DNA from: a virus
DNA length: 64,000 nt
Virus record (IMG/VR): IMGVR_UViG_3300023106_000002
Coordinates: 1 to 64,000 of that record
Strand: one strand, 5' to 3'
Shown: positions 47,245 through 55,497 of the stretch, in pieces
Numbering within the stretch: position 1 is the first letter of the stretch
Layout of the letters: each line of letters starts with the position of its first letter
Made by a program: the position numbers and the translations under genes
The notes under the pieces: model-generated
What the model saw: only the letters and a program-made list of their open reading frames with translations
What the model was told of the DNA's origin: nothing
Databases searched by the model: none

Positions 47245-47618
47245 TTTAAATTGTGTTTTAAGTTGAACTTCTTTAAGGCTTCTATAACGATATTCAAATC
47301 TATTGATTGTTTGACAAGAACTCGTTTTTTGCCAACTTGTCTTCGTGCCACATAACTTTTACCATTACCATGTTTACTTATGTGTTTAGGTAATCTTTCA
47401 GCAGGTAATTCAATTTCTAAAAGATTGATTATTTTGTCAACAATTGCTTTATCTTTAACAAGAGTATTGTAACACATGTCATCAAGTTTAGATACTATGT
47501 GAAATACTTTTCTTATAAAAATAGTATCTTCTTCATTCAATATATCAAGTTCCTCTTCAGATAAATTATTCATTAAGGAGTTGTATATTTCTTCTTCCAT
47601 ATCTAGAAACTTAACCAA
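47241..47618 (-). CDS. Small protein with acidic N-terminus and basic C-terminus
   Basis: A 125-residue protein. The first 50 residues are strongly acidic and helical (MEEEIYNSLMNNLSEEELDI), while residues 70-125 are rich in Lys/Arg/His (RLPKHISKHGNGKSYVARRQ, then VGKKRVLVKQSIDLNIVIEA). Such a split could suit nucleic acid or protein binding, but no known domain is visible. It overlaps the upstream spanin-like gene by 16 bases. Confidence 0.4.
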   Translation of the reverse strand: MVKFLDMEEEIYNSLMNNLSEEELDILNEEDTIFIRKVFHIVSKLDDMCYNTLVKDKAIVDKIINLLEIELPAERLPKHISKHGNGKSYVARRQVGKKRVLVKQSIDLNIVIEALKKFNLKHNLK

Positions 47619-48394
47619 TTAGGGGAATACATAATTCCCACTCCTATGAAACCTTGTATCACAGTAAAGTTACCTGTTCCTACACCTAATGCTCCAACAG
47701 GACCAATATGTATGTGTTTAGTAGGAGGAAGTTTTGTTTTCCATACACGAAGTTCTGTTACTTCATTGTAAGGATTGCCAAGTTTTACATCACTATAAGG
47801 TTTACCTTTACCAAGTCCTAGAAAACCAGTAGGTTCAATACCAATAACAATATCAAGTTCTTCTTTAAATTTAAAAGATATACCTGTACTATCTTTATTC
47901 ATTTGAACCTTTCCTTTTACCCAACTGATAGTATCAGTCTTTCTAAATTCTTTGAAATCAAATGGAGTTATATAGGTAGGATTACATGGTTCATCTTTGT
48001 TGACAACTACTTCACCTGTAGTAAGAGTAGTATCAACAGATGCTTCTGTACTGATTACAGCAGCGATACCTTCGTTCTTGAGAGACTTCTTATTCTTTTT
48101 TACAAGTTCTTGAAGTCGTTTAATATCTTTCTTATCAGTTTCTAATGCAAGTAATTGATCTGCATTTTCAGTTTCCAAAGTAGTGATTCGACCATGATTT
48201 TTACCATCCTTATCTTTATAGTTAAGTAATGTATCATTAACTGCTTTATACAATGTGTCAGCCATAGCAGCATCTCTGTTAGCTTCACAAGTTCTGACAC
48301 TTAGCAGAATGATAATAATCAATGCTACGATTCCACCTATGTAAAAACGCTGTTTCCATTTAAAACTATACTGGTTAATTTCGCTTTCAGTCAT
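47603..48394 (-). CDS. Membrane-anchored envelope protein, spanin-like layout
   Basis: A 263-residue protein with a cytoplasmic basic start (YSFKWKQRFY), one transmembrane segment (about residues 19-37, IGGIVALIIIILLSVRTC), a periplasmic coiled coil (about 70-110, TLETENADQLLALETDKKD and beyond) and a beta-rich C-terminal part (about 140-263). That part finishes with Gly-rich strands (IGPVGALGVGTGNFTVIQGF) and a terminal Phe, as in outer-membrane beta proteins. Inner-membrane anchor, coiled coil and outer-membrane-like end could bridge both membranes, so a spanin role in lysis is plausible. It resembles Bacteroidota DUF proteins of unknown role. Lysis function is inference. Confidence 0.5.
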   Translation of the reverse strand: MTESEINQYSFKWKQRFYIGGIVALIIIILLSVRTCEANRDAAMADTLYKAVNDTLLNYKDKDGKNHGRITTLETENADQLLALETDKKDIKRLQELVKKNKKSLKNEGIAAVISTEASVDTTLTTGEVVVNKDEPCNPTYITPFDFKEFRKTDTISWVKGKVQMNKDSTGISFKFKEELDIVIGIEPTGFLGLGKGKPYSDVKLGNPYNEVTELRVWKTKLPPTKHIHIGPVGALGVGTGNFTVIQGFIGVGIMYSPNWLSF

Positions 48395-48418
48395 TCTTTG
48401 CTGGTATTAGATAACCTA

Positions 48419-48742
48419 TCAAAGGTTACAGATTAATAATAGTTCATATTCTTGTTGAGTAAAGCATTCATCAGGTCTTAAAGGACGCTCAAATCTTTGA
48501 TGAGGATTTTCTCCATACTTCAACATTAACAAATCTTGTGTGGTTATCCACATACTTACATTATTAATTTTCATCATTACTACATCATGAGAATTCGTTT
48601 CAGTATTGTAAGGTATATTTATCTGATGGATAATAGCCATCATAAAAAACAATTTCTTTTCTCTGAGTTCAAGTAAATGATTTGACTCATTCATGTTTGC
48701 ATGCCATAAACCTTCTTTGTAAACTAGACCTCTTGCTTTCAT
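48419..48742 (-). CDS. Unknown small protein
   Basis: A 107-residue protein with Met-rich and aromatic sequence. It contains HLLELREKKLFFMMAIIHQI, a possible amphipathic helix, and VVMMKINNVSMWITTQDLLM. It overlaps the upstream gene by four bases (ATGA), so it belongs to the same operon. Gap to the downstream gene is 24 bases. No family was recognised. Confidence 0.45.
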   Translation of the reverse strand: MKARGLVYKEGLWHANMNESNHLLELREKKLFFMMAIIHQINIPYNTETNSHDVVMMKINNVSMWITTQDLLMLKYGENPHQRFERPLRPDECFTQQEYELLLICNL

Positions 48743-49401
48743 AATTTACAACACATTAAAAGTTCATTTTCATCAAAATCATCATCTCCAAGATAGTAAA
48801 GTTCTTCTTTATTTGAAGTAGGTCTGAAATCACGTATTCTTAAATTGTGAAAGTTTCCTCCACAATATTCAAGATGTATGAAAGCATCTCTTAAATTAGC
48901 TTGTCTTACAATAATATTACAACCACTTGCTTTATACTCTTCAATTACGCGATGTATTTGTCGCATAAGTTCTTCATCAGTTCTTCTTGTATCGAGAAAA
49001 GTAGCAGCATGATCTGAAAGATAAATACGTTCTCTTGTTTCAAGTGCTAAGTCAACTAAAATTTGTGCTTGTAAACGAGTTCTTCCTGATCTTCTGAAGT
49101 CTCTTCCATAGAAAGCTTTTAACTTCATTGCAAAGTCTTCATCATTTGCAAAATTATAATCATTTTCTTTCATAGGAGTTTGTTTTAAAGGTTCATTAAA
49201 TACAGCATATTCAAAAATACGTTGTGAAACCATTTTGCCTGAATATTCTCCATGTCCTTGAGGTACTTTATATCCTATTCGTTTACCTGTAACAGGATGT
49301 AGAATTTCATCAGCAGTACCCGTTACAGTACGAATTTGAGGTAATGAAGTACCTCTAACTTTAGAAGGTACTCCATTATCATCTATATCTATAAGATACA
49401 T
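48739..49401 (-). CDS. Unknown 220-residue protein
   Basis: A 220-residue protein with mixed secondary structure. The segment GRDFRRSGRTRLQAQILVDL followed by ETRERIYLSDHAATFLDTRR is Arg-rich and may be a nucleic-acid binding patch. Later IEEYKASGCNIIVRQANLRD looks like a Rossmann-type beta-alpha unit. No Walker motif or other catalytic signature is visible. The stop overlaps the next start by four bases, and its own start overlaps the MazG-like gene end by one base, so all three are coupled. Confidence 0.4.
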   Translation of the reverse strand: MYLIDIDDNGVPSKVRGTSLPQIRTVTGTADEILHPVTGKRIGYKVPQGHGEYSGKMVSQRIFEYAVFNEPLKQTPMKENDYNFANDEDFAMKLKAFYGRDFRRSGRTRLQAQILVDLALETRERIYLSDHAATFLDTRRTDEELMRQIHRVIEEYKASGCNIIVRQANLRDAFIHLEYCGGNFHNLRIRDFRPTSNKEELYYLGDDDFDENELLMCCKL

Positions 49402-49976
49402 TATTCCTCAGTTTTTTCGAGTTGTTCTCTCTCAGCATCTAAGTTTCTATTCAATGCTGCATCTTCTGTAAACTTCTGAGGGTATCTCACCATTAACTTT
49501 GTAATGTTATTGGTAAGTATTTGAAAGAAATCTAATTTCCAAATATGACAAATGAAAGCATAAAAAGCTAAGTTCTTTTCAGCAGCTGATTCGTCATATT
49601 CACTTACAAATACACGAGCAATTTCAAGAGTATATATGAGATTTATTTTCTCATTGTTTCTGTCTGTTACATCTTCATTGTACAACCTAATATAAAGGTC
49701 GAGGTCTTCTGCAAAGTAAAGATCATTGATAGGAATGTTTTTCATTCTCAAGTCATTTACTTCATACCATACAGCATCTGCAAGTTCTTCACCTACATTC
49801 ACTAAGTCAAGAGGTTTATTATAAGCAAGCTTCTTTTTAAAAGGATCGAGCATTTCACCCATTTCTGTTTGAATACCTGCCCACATGTGTAAGTCGTTTT
49901 CAACTTTTCCTAAATCAGGACAAGTTCTTGATGCAAGTTGTTGATATTCTGCAAGTGTTTTAATTTTTGGTATCAT
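49401..49976 (-). CDS. MazG-like nucleotide pyrophosphohydrolase
   Basis: Predicted to hydrolyse (d)NTPs to NMP and pyrophosphate, cleaning the nucleotide pool. The all-alpha NTP-PPase metal-binding motifs are visible: E38 and E41 in QTEMGEM, and E63, E64, D67 in VGEELADAVWY. The start at 49976 (MIPKIKTLAEYQQ) was chosen because it lies 2 bases behind the thymidylate synthase stop. The frame itself stays open to 50051 but would then read 25 residues inside the other gene. At 191 residues it exceeds a single MazG domain, and the C-terminal half is helical with no clear motif. It fits the thyA, dNMP kinase and UDG context. Confidence 0.75.
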   Translation of the reverse strand: MIPKIKTLAEYQQLASRTCPDLGKVENDLHMWAGIQTEMGEMLDPFKKKLAYNKPLDLVNVGEELADAVWYEVNDLRMKNIPINDLYFAEDLDLYIRLYNEDVTDRNNEKINLIYTLEIARVFVSEYDESAAEKNLAFYAFICHIWKLDFFQILTNNITKLMVRYPQKFTEDAALNRNLDAEREQLEKTEE

Positions 49977-49977
49977 A

Positions 49978-51084
49978 TTATTCAGTTGGTGCGAACATGT
50001 CCGCTTTAAGTGGTGGAAATGATTGATAGTTCTCGAAGATAAAATCTTCATGTGTCAATCTTGATATGAATTCATCAAAGGTTTGTCTACCTTCTTTGTA
50101 TTCTTTTAAGTGTTCAAGGTAATGTTCTGAGAAAGATAATTGACATCCTGAAAAAGCATGTGGATTATTACTCAACTGTTCTCTTACAACTTCAATGTGA
50201 GGTTGATAAAAGTGAACATTTGATAAATCTCCTATAATGCTCATAGGTATCATATCAACTATACTACCTATGATATAAGATTGTAATGCATAACTTGCAA
50301 TGTTAAAAGGAAGACCTAAAAAAGTATCAACTGAACGTTGATGCCATTTAAGTGTGAAACCATATAATGGAACATGCACAAGTTCTTCTAACAAAGTAGC
50401 TTTTGCTTCTTCATCTTTGTTTTTACCGAAACCTTCTAACCACAAAGCATTCAAATACTCTTGGTCTTTACCTGAATATTCAATACGTTGTGAATAAGAC
50501 AATGGTCTTGGTAATACTTCAAATGCCCAATGACAAGGAGGCAAAGCTGTTTGATCAAGTTCTGATGGATTCCAAGCAGTTACAATGTGTCTTCTTGAAA
50601 TAGGATTTGATTTGCGAAGGTTGTGAAGAAGTTCTATGATTTGATCAACATTAGAAGGTATATATCCTATTTTAGTACCTTGAATATTAGTCCAATCTCT
50701 CCATTGAACACCATAGTTTCTACCTACATCTCCCCATAGTAAATCATTTTCAAGATCAACTTGAAATCCTTTTTCATCCCCCTTATACATAGGATGCTTT
50801 TTCTTATGATAAGTCAATGCATCTTTGTTCCATATAGTAACTCCTTTTTTAGCTAAAGAAGATGCTTTTGTATCTCCTCGAAGAAACCATAACAATTCTT
50901 CAACAATTCCTTTAGTAAACATCTTCTTTGTAGTAAGTAAAGGAAATTCTGTCAATGGAAGTTCCAAGTTAACAGATGTTAACTGTCTACATGGAACATT
51001 AGGTCTGTTTTCTGTGGTATATTCATACCCTGTATCAAGTATAGCATTAGCTAATGCATGATATTGAACATCTACTTTAGCCAT
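49978..51084 (-). CDS. thyA: Thymidylate synthase (ThyA type)
   Basis: Converts dUMP to dTMP with methylene-tetrahydrofolate. Visible signatures: the active-site Cys at C184 (LPPCHW), the phosphate-binding Arg pair (R164, R165 in SRRHIVTAWNP), QRSVDTFLGLPFNIASYALQ with R250 and N261, and the H291-Y293 pair (NVHFY). Residues 1-90 contain LTSVNLELPLTEFPLLTTKK. The 368-residue length exceeds the usual 264 or so. About 46 extra residues lie between the active-site Cys and QRS (residues 191-240, SYSQRIEYSGKDQEYLNALW and on). Its start overlaps the stop of the upstream small gene by one base. Confidence 0.93.
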   Translation of the reverse strand: MAKVDVQYHALANAILDTGYEYTTENRPNVPCRQLTSVNLELPLTEFPLLTTKKMFTKGIVEELLWFLRGDTKASSLAKKGVTIWNKDALTYHKKKHPMYKGDEKGFQVDLENDLLWGDVGRNYGVQWRDWTNIQGTKIGYIPSNVDQIIELLHNLRKSNPISRRHIVTAWNPSELDQTALPPCHWAFEVLPRPLSYSQRIEYSGKDQEYLNALWLEGFGKNKDEEAKATLLEELVHVPLYGFTLKWHQRSVDTFLGLPFNIASYALQSYIIGSIVDMIPMSIIGDLSNVHFYQPHIEVVREQLSNNPHAFSGCQLSFSEHYLEHLKEYKEGRQTFDEFISRLTHEDFIFENYQSFPPLKADMFAPTE

Positions 51085-51281
51085 TATAAAGAGGTGTTAA
51101 CAGTTGCTTCAATTAATGTCACTCCAAATGGAACATTGTCATCAGGAGTACTCTTAAATTGAACAGCCTTTTGTTTATTGCTTGTTTCAAAAGTCAAACT
51201 AACACCTTCAATAAGTAACTCTTTACTGAGTACTTCAATTTTAGCTAAATGTTCTCTTAGCTGTTGCACTTTTTCTTTCAT
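51084..51281 (-). CDS. Unknown small protein
   Basis: A 65-residue protein. It starts with a coiled-coil-like helix (MKEKVQQLREHLAKIEVLSK), and a short beta-rich end (VSLTFETSNKQKAVQFKSTP; FGVTLIEATVNTSL) follows. It overlaps both neighbours by 4 and 1 bases. The tight overlap in the operon supports a real gene; function unknown. Confidence 0.45.
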   Translation of the reverse strand: MKEKVQQLREHLAKIEVLSKELLIEGVSLTFETSNKQKAVQFKSTPDDNVPFGVTLIEATVNTSL

Positions 51282-51490
51282 GAATTTGATTTTAGTTGTA
51301 AATTATTATCGTCATCATAGTAGTAACATTCACTACAATAATGTTTGTCTCCTTGGATTACAAAATCAGCATCAGATGCAATATCTAGCGCTACTGATTT
51401 ATCACACCATGCTGCATATTCAGTTCCTTGACAACTGTCTTTTTGACAATTATCACAAATAACTGTGTACATTGTTACTTCTTGTATCAT
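51278..51490 (-). CDS. Small zinc-ribbon-like protein
   Basis: A 70-residue protein with paired Cys (CDNCQKDSC near the start, CSEC with HYC before it near residue 55), spacing suggestive of a zinc ribbon. A short acidic end (YYYDDDNNLQ) follows. It could be an adaptor or a DNA/RNA-binding protein. It lies between the helicase gene and a small gene, within the same operon. Zinc binding is inferred from Cys spacing only. Confidence 0.5.
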   Translation of the reverse strand: MIQEVTMYTVICDNCQKDSCQGTEYAAWCDKSVALDIASDADFVIQGDKHYCSECYYYDDDNNLQLKSNS

Positions 51491-51493
51491 GTT

Positions 51494-53014
51494 TTAAGGA
51501 ATTAAATTAACGTCTTCTTCATCTACTGTATCTCTTAGATTCAAGTAGTAAAGTTCTTTCTTTGCTCGTGTTCTTGCTACGTATTTAAGATTACGTTCTT
51601 GTTCAAGCTGCATTGGTGATTTGGCAAATTTAGAAGGGATCAGAAACTCGTTTAAAATGTAAACGATGTCTGCTTCCAAACCTTTGGATTTGTGGATTGT
51701 ACACAGCGTGATGGCTTCTTCATCAGGGATTTCGTGAAACATTGAGTTTAAGGACTGCAACATTACTTCGACTTTATCATCCCCTATCACAATATTTTCA
51801 ACAAGGAGTGTAAAGTTAGCTAAATTTTGCTTCATACGATAATATTTGAAGCGTTGTTCATCTGATTTATCCTTCACTTTATCGAGTTGCAGAAGTTCAC
51901 TAGTTAGTTTGCGTTTTGTTTCACTAACTGACTTATAGTTATAAGGTTTCAAGAACTTAGTTAAAGAGTTTAATATATCTTCTCCTTTTAAGTAAACTTT
52001 GCGTTTTTGTGCAAGAAGTTGAAAATACAAAATGATAAGAGGACTCGTATTTCTACATATAATCATAGAACCTCCTTGTATATCATCAATAAATGATAGT
52101 CTTCCTACAATACCTGCTTCTTCTTTGAACCCTTCCATAACATCATAAACAGCATTAGCTTCATCTATGATTAGTTGAGGACACCTGTAACAGATACTTA
52201 ATGGTAGTTCAACAGTATTAGGTTTTTCAATGAACATATCAAATGAATTACCTGAAGCACCGCTGAAGCCATAAATAGATTGATTTCGATCACCAACTGC
52301 TATCATTTTCTTAATATCACCTTGTCCAACCAGCAAAGAAATGAATTGATGCTGGGCAATATTCAAATCTTGGCACTCATCTACAAGTAGATAATAGGGA
52401 TCAATAGGTATTCGCATTTGTTCACGAACTGGTAAGAATATCATATCGATAAAATCAACTTCTACCTTACCATTATACCTTTCTTCTCGCAAGGAAATAA
52501 ACTCTGTCCATAATTCGCTTAATTGTGGATGGTCAAAGAAGTACTTATCCATTTCACTCATTGCTTTGAAGATCTCTTTAACGTCATTAGTCATGAACAA
52601 CCTAGATATGTCATTCATTTCTATGATAGTCATATTAATCTTAGCCTTGTCTTCCCATATCAATGACTTAAAGATACGTCTATTAAAACGTTCTAAGTCT
52701 TTAAGGATTTGCCATGACTTGTTTGTATTGACTGTCACATTCTTCTGACCATAGTGAGCAATTACAGCTTTCAACCCTAAGGCATGAACTGTAAGTGCTT
52801 TACCATGTTTGAAACCTTTTGCTTCAATCTTAGCTTGAATGTCTTCTTGTATCGACTTATTGAAAGCTAAAAACAAAGTTTTATACTGAGAACGCTCTAA
52901 GATACCAAGCAATGTAGATGTCTTACCTGAACCTGCTACAGCCTTGATAACAATGTTCTCATCAGTAGTTGTCCAAGCATCATAAATAGCTTGTTGTTTA
53001 TTACTCGGTATCAT
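51494..53014 (-). CDS. SF1 helicase (UvrD/Rep-like)
   Basis: DNA helicase, 506 residues, working in replication or repair. Motifs in order: motif I VAGSGKTS (residues 26-33), motif II VDECQD (211-216), motif III GDRNQSIYGFSGA (241-253), a motif IV-like region near 265-290, motif V CTIHKSKGLEADIVYI (about 446-461) and motif VI VARTRAKKELYYL (about 479-491). The Gln-containing DECQD and the short length place it among compact phage SF1 enzymes. The nearby resolvase- and RecB-like genes may work with it. Its start overlaps the end of the dNMP kinase gene by four bases. Confidence 0.9.
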   Translation of the reverse strand: MIPSNKQQAIYDAWTTTDENIVIKAVAGSGKTSTLLGILERSQYKTLFLAFNKSIQEDIQAKIEAKGFKHGKALTVHALGLKAVIAHYGQKNVTVNTNKSWQILKDLERFNRRIFKSLIWEDKAKINMTIIEMNDISRLFMTNDVKEIFKAMSEMDKYFFDHPQLSELWTEFISLREERYNGKVEVDFIDMIFLPVREQMRIPIDPYYLLVDECQDLNIAQHQFISLLVGQGDIKKMIAVGDRNQSIYGFSGASGNSFDMFIEKPNTVELPLSICYRCPQLIIDEANAVYDVMEGFKEEAGIVGRLSFIDDIQGGSMIICRNTSPLIILYFQLLAQKRKVYLKGEDILNSLTKFLKPYNYKSVSETKRKLTSELLQLDKVKDKSDEQRFKYYRMKQNLANFTLLVENIVIGDDKVEVMLQSLNSMFHEIPDEEAITLCTIHKSKGLEADIVYILNEFLIPSKFAKSPMQLEQERNLKYVARTRAKKELYYLNLRDTVDEEDVNLIP

Positions 53015-53982
53015 ATAATACCTGCTTTAGTTAACACCTTCTCAACTTGAACAACTAAATCTTCTATACTACCATCGTTATAAATAGTGTAATCTGTTAT
53101 AGCTGCATCTAATCCTGTTTCACTTTCATGTTGATTTGGATAAAATTCTTTTAAATAAAAAAGATAAGCATCATGTTTTGTATGCCTAGAGGCATTCATT
53201 GATATAGCTTTCTCACCATCAACACTCTTCCACCAATGAGCCATACCATCATTATGATACATAACTCCTCTTACTACACGAATAGTAATTCCTTCTCGAT
53301 CTTTCACAGCTTTCATCTCATTTGGAAATCGCATATCTGTAATAATCCAGTTAGGATAGATAAGTTCTTTGCAACATTCTTCACATCGAGTCTGTCTTTT
53401 ATCTACTCCTGACATAGAGATGTTGCATTTTTGACATTTTCCCATGTAATCTCCTTCGTGAAATGCAACTTGAATTGTCTCAAAGTCATATCTAGCAAAT
53501 AAAGCATTTACCCAAATATTAGGATGAATAATTTGTCTTCCACATTCAGTCCCAAGTAATTGAAGAAGTAATCGATAAGTAAGTCTTCTTTCTTGCAAAC
53601 TTCCATTTGTTAAAATTCTAACAGCTTTTCTTGCTTCTTCTATATCTGTAAACAGTAAAGGACTTTCAACATTGTCTTCATCATGATTAACTTCCCAACA
53701 ATTCCAATCTTCTCCAATCTCCTGATTCTTAAAATCAGCATCTTCAAGTTGTTCTCTTGTACAACCAGTAAGTAAACAAACAGCATCTTTCAATTTATCT
53801 GCAAACTTCTTTATATCATAAGGATACATCCAAGTCCCATCTTCATTTTGAGCATCATTATAATACTCAAGAAAACCTTCTATACTATCGTATTGATTAT
53901 AACCACCTGTAAGGAGAAAGTTAATGATTTTCCCTACTGTATCTTTACCACTCGAAATTTTTCCGTTGATTCCTATAATCAT
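53011..53982 (-). CDS. Deoxynucleoside monophosphate kinase with zinc-finger insertion
   Basis: Converts dNMPs to dNDPs. A P-loop (GKISSGKDT) is at residues 7-15, and the T4 gp1-like plan is visible: a region with LKDAVCLLTGCTREQLED, the sequence RLLLQLLGTECGRQIIHPNI WVNAL with its conserved Arg, then IITDMRFPNE and later KSVDGEKAISMNASRHTKHD. A zinc-ribbon-like insertion of four Cys (C183, C186, C200, C203) splits the substrate-binding part. At 323 residues it is longer than T4 gp1 (241). Together with thyA, MazG-like and UDG genes it shows a phage-controlled nucleotide pool. Confidence 0.8.
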   Translation of the reverse strand: MIIGINGKISSGKDTVGKIINFLLTGGYNQYDSIEGFLEYYNDAQNEDGTWMYPYDIKKFADKLKDAVCLLTGCTREQLEDADFKNQEIGEDWNCWEVNHDEDNVESPLLFTDIEEARKAVRILTNGSLQERRLTYRLLLQLLGTECGRQIIHPNIWVNALFARYDFETIQVAFHEGDYMGKCQKCNISMSGVDKRQTRCEECCKELIYPNWIITDMRFPNEMKAVKDREGITIRVVRGVMYHNDGMAHWWKSVDGEKAISMNASRHTKHDAYLFYLKEFYPNQHESETGLDAAITDYTIYNDGSIEDLVVQVEKVLTKAGII

Positions 53983-53985
53983 AAC

Positions 53986-54360
53986 TTAATCTTTAGAGTA
54001 AAACCATTCACTTAACCATCCAAAATGTACAAGTACATTATCTTGATACCAATGCCATGTCAACATAGCTGTTATTGCACCAAATAATGCAAATAACCAT
54101 GTAAAGAATACATCCCATTCATCAAAGGGTGTTACACCACCACTTTTACGTTGCTTTTCATTCTCTCTAATCCAAGCGTATGTAGTAATAGGAATAGTTC
54201 CTACAAGTACTGTTAATAAAAATGGAATATCCATTTGTAAAAAAGTTAGCATGAAGATAGTAAATATCCATCCTCCTAGATAACCATAAAAGCTATGCAA
54301 ATGATAGCGTTGTTTTACAAAGTATTTGCAAAGTTCTTTAATCTTGTTCCAAATTTTCAT
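53986..54360 (-). CDS. Small integral membrane protein
   Basis: A 124-residue protein with likely transmembrane segments near residues 26-42 (YGYLGGWIFTIFMLTFL), 46-62 and 85-103, and basic residues before the first. A short charged loop lies between segments 2 and 3 (ENEKQRKSGG). No signal peptide or enzymatic residues were seen. It could be a membrane-acting accessory (superinfection exclusion or holin-like), but nothing distinguishes these. Confidence 0.5.
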   Translation of the reverse strand: MKIWNKIKELCKYFVKQRYHLHSFYGYLGGWIFTIFMLTFLQMDIPFLLTVLVGTIPITTYAWIRENEKQRKSGGVTPFDEWDVFFTWLFALFGAITAMLTWHWYQDNVLVHFGWLSEWFYSKD

Positions 54361-54372
54361 AATTGATTTGTT

Positions 54373-54612
54373 TTAATTAGTACTTGAGTTCCCTTTTGGT
54401 TTTGGTCTTATATCCTTTAATATGTCATCTCCTCTCATAATAGAAATTGACCATCTCACATCAGCTACATTTAAAGCAATCATTGCTCCGCTGAAGAATT
54501 CTGCTTGAAGTTCTAAATACTTAATATGTGTAGGTTTGAGTTTTGGATATATGCTATTCATTCTATGTAGAAAAGTTTCTTCTACTCTACTTCTTATTTG
54601 TTCATCGATCAT
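54373..54612 (-). CDS. Unknown small protein
   Basis: A 79-residue protein with a helical first half (IRSRVEETFLHRMNSIYPKL) and a Lys/Pro/Asn-rich end (KDIRPKPKGNSSTN). The position between a membrane protein gene and another small gene, with 12- and 2-base gaps, supports an operon member. No family was recognised. Confidence 0.4.
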   Translation of the reverse strand: MIDEQIRSRVEETFLHRMNSIYPKLKPTHIKYLELQAEFFSGAMIALNVADVRWSISIMRGDDILKDIRPKPKGNSSTN

Positions 54613-54614
54613 AA

Positions 54615-54857
54615 TTAAAGTTCTATATAAGTTATTCCTTCATGTTTCATATATTCTATGATAATACAATCTTGATTAGTCATTTCATCATGTATCATAA
54701 CAAGCTTTTCTTCTACATGTTCCAAATAATATTGATTTGTTAAATCTTTATCATCTGATATAGCTTTCAAAGAAGGACTACAATTGTTTTTAATAAAATT
54801 AGTTGTTTCTTCACTAAAATCGGGTAAGTATCCTACATGTATTGTTGTTCCCCACAT
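54615..54857 (-). CDS. Unknown small acidic protein
   Basis: An 80-residue protein, mixed alpha/beta (MWGTTIHVGYLPDFSEETTN at the start, IIEYMKHEGITYIEL at the end). It begins 31 bases after the stop of the previous gene, which holds a strong terminator hairpin. Transcription of this and later genes therefore depends on read-through or an unrecognised promoter. Function unknown. Confidence 0.4.
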   Translation of the reverse strand: MWGTTIHVGYLPDFSEETTNFIKNNCSPSLKAISDDKDLTNQYYLEHVEEKLVMIHDEMTNQDCIIIEYMKHEGITYIEL

Positions 54858-54874
54858 AATGTATTCGATTTAAA

Positions 54875-54905
54875 AAAGAGAGTGAGGTTAAACATCACTC
54901 TCTTT
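54875..54905 (-). terminator. Rho-independent terminator with stop codon in the loop
   Basis: On the reverse strand AAAGAGAGTGA pairs with TCACTCTCTTT (11 base pairs, bases 54895-54905 with 54875-54885) around a 9-base loop, then TTTTTT follows. The TAA of the upstream gene (54888-54890) lies in the loop. A strong terminator in the middle of the reverse block. Confidence 0.8.
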
Positions 54906-55493
54906 ATAATTAAAAAATTCTTTCTTTTTCTCTAATGGAAAGTCGAGTTCCATGTTTTCATCATTGATGTCTTTCAAAGTAATTGTTGTTCCTAATGACG
55001 TGTTAAGTTTATCGCGAAATAATTGCTTCATGATCTTTTCTTTTGTCATGATTGCAATAGCTACTTCTCTAATAGGATGAACTTTCATATCAAATAACTT
55101 ATCAATGTCAGCAGAAGAATACATTTCACTATATCTTCCTTCTCTGAAAGCATCATAAGCATTAATATGTTCTTCAGGAATTTTAAGCACTATCATGTGT
55201 TTTCTACCATGTAACATATCATCATAAGGATAATCTGTTTCATAATAGTCTTGATGTTGTACATAGTTTAAGAAGTTAAGAAATTTAGCTTTCTGATATG
55301 CTTTGTCACATAACATATATATCAACTTCTTTTCTTCCATCTTTGTACCATCAAAATAACAATCGTGAATACCAAAAGCAAGTTTATGTACAGTTGACAA
55401 TTTCGCTTGAAAAGTATCTCCATAAACCTTCAAGCATGGTATTAAATACTTGAAGGTTTTGTTGAGATATACTTTTCCTATTTGGATATTCAT
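54888..55493 (-). CDS. Conserved crAss-like hypothetical protein
   Basis: A 201-residue protein. The part LIPCLKVYGDTFQAKLSTVH then FGIHDCYFDG, and DYYETDYPYDDMLHGRKHMI followed by VLKIPEEHINAYDAFREGRY, looks like a family recurring in crAss-like phages, recognised from memory only. No catalytic motif is seen. It ends in a strong terminator hairpin. Gap to the upstream nuclease gene is 4 bases. Confidence 0.5.
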   Translation of the reverse strand: MNIQIGKVYLNKTFKYLIPCLKVYGDTFQAKLSTVHKLAFGIHDCYFDGTKMEEKKLIYMLCDKAYQKAKFLNFLNYVQHQDYYETDYPYDDMLHGRKHMIVLKIPEEHINAYDAFREGRYSEMYSSADIDKLFDMKVHPIREVAIAIMTKEKIMKQLFRDKLNTSLGTTITLKDINDENMELDFPLEKKKEFFNYKESDV

Positions 55494-55497
55494 AGTT

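Noticed and set aside
49977-50051. Extension of the MazG-like protein into the thymidylate synthase gene
   Set aside because: The added 25 residues overlap a well-supported gene in another frame, and an ATG lies at the expected place directly behind its stop.
53986-54360. Second holin
   Set aside because: It has transmembrane segments but none of the holin family features; left as a membrane protein of unknown role.
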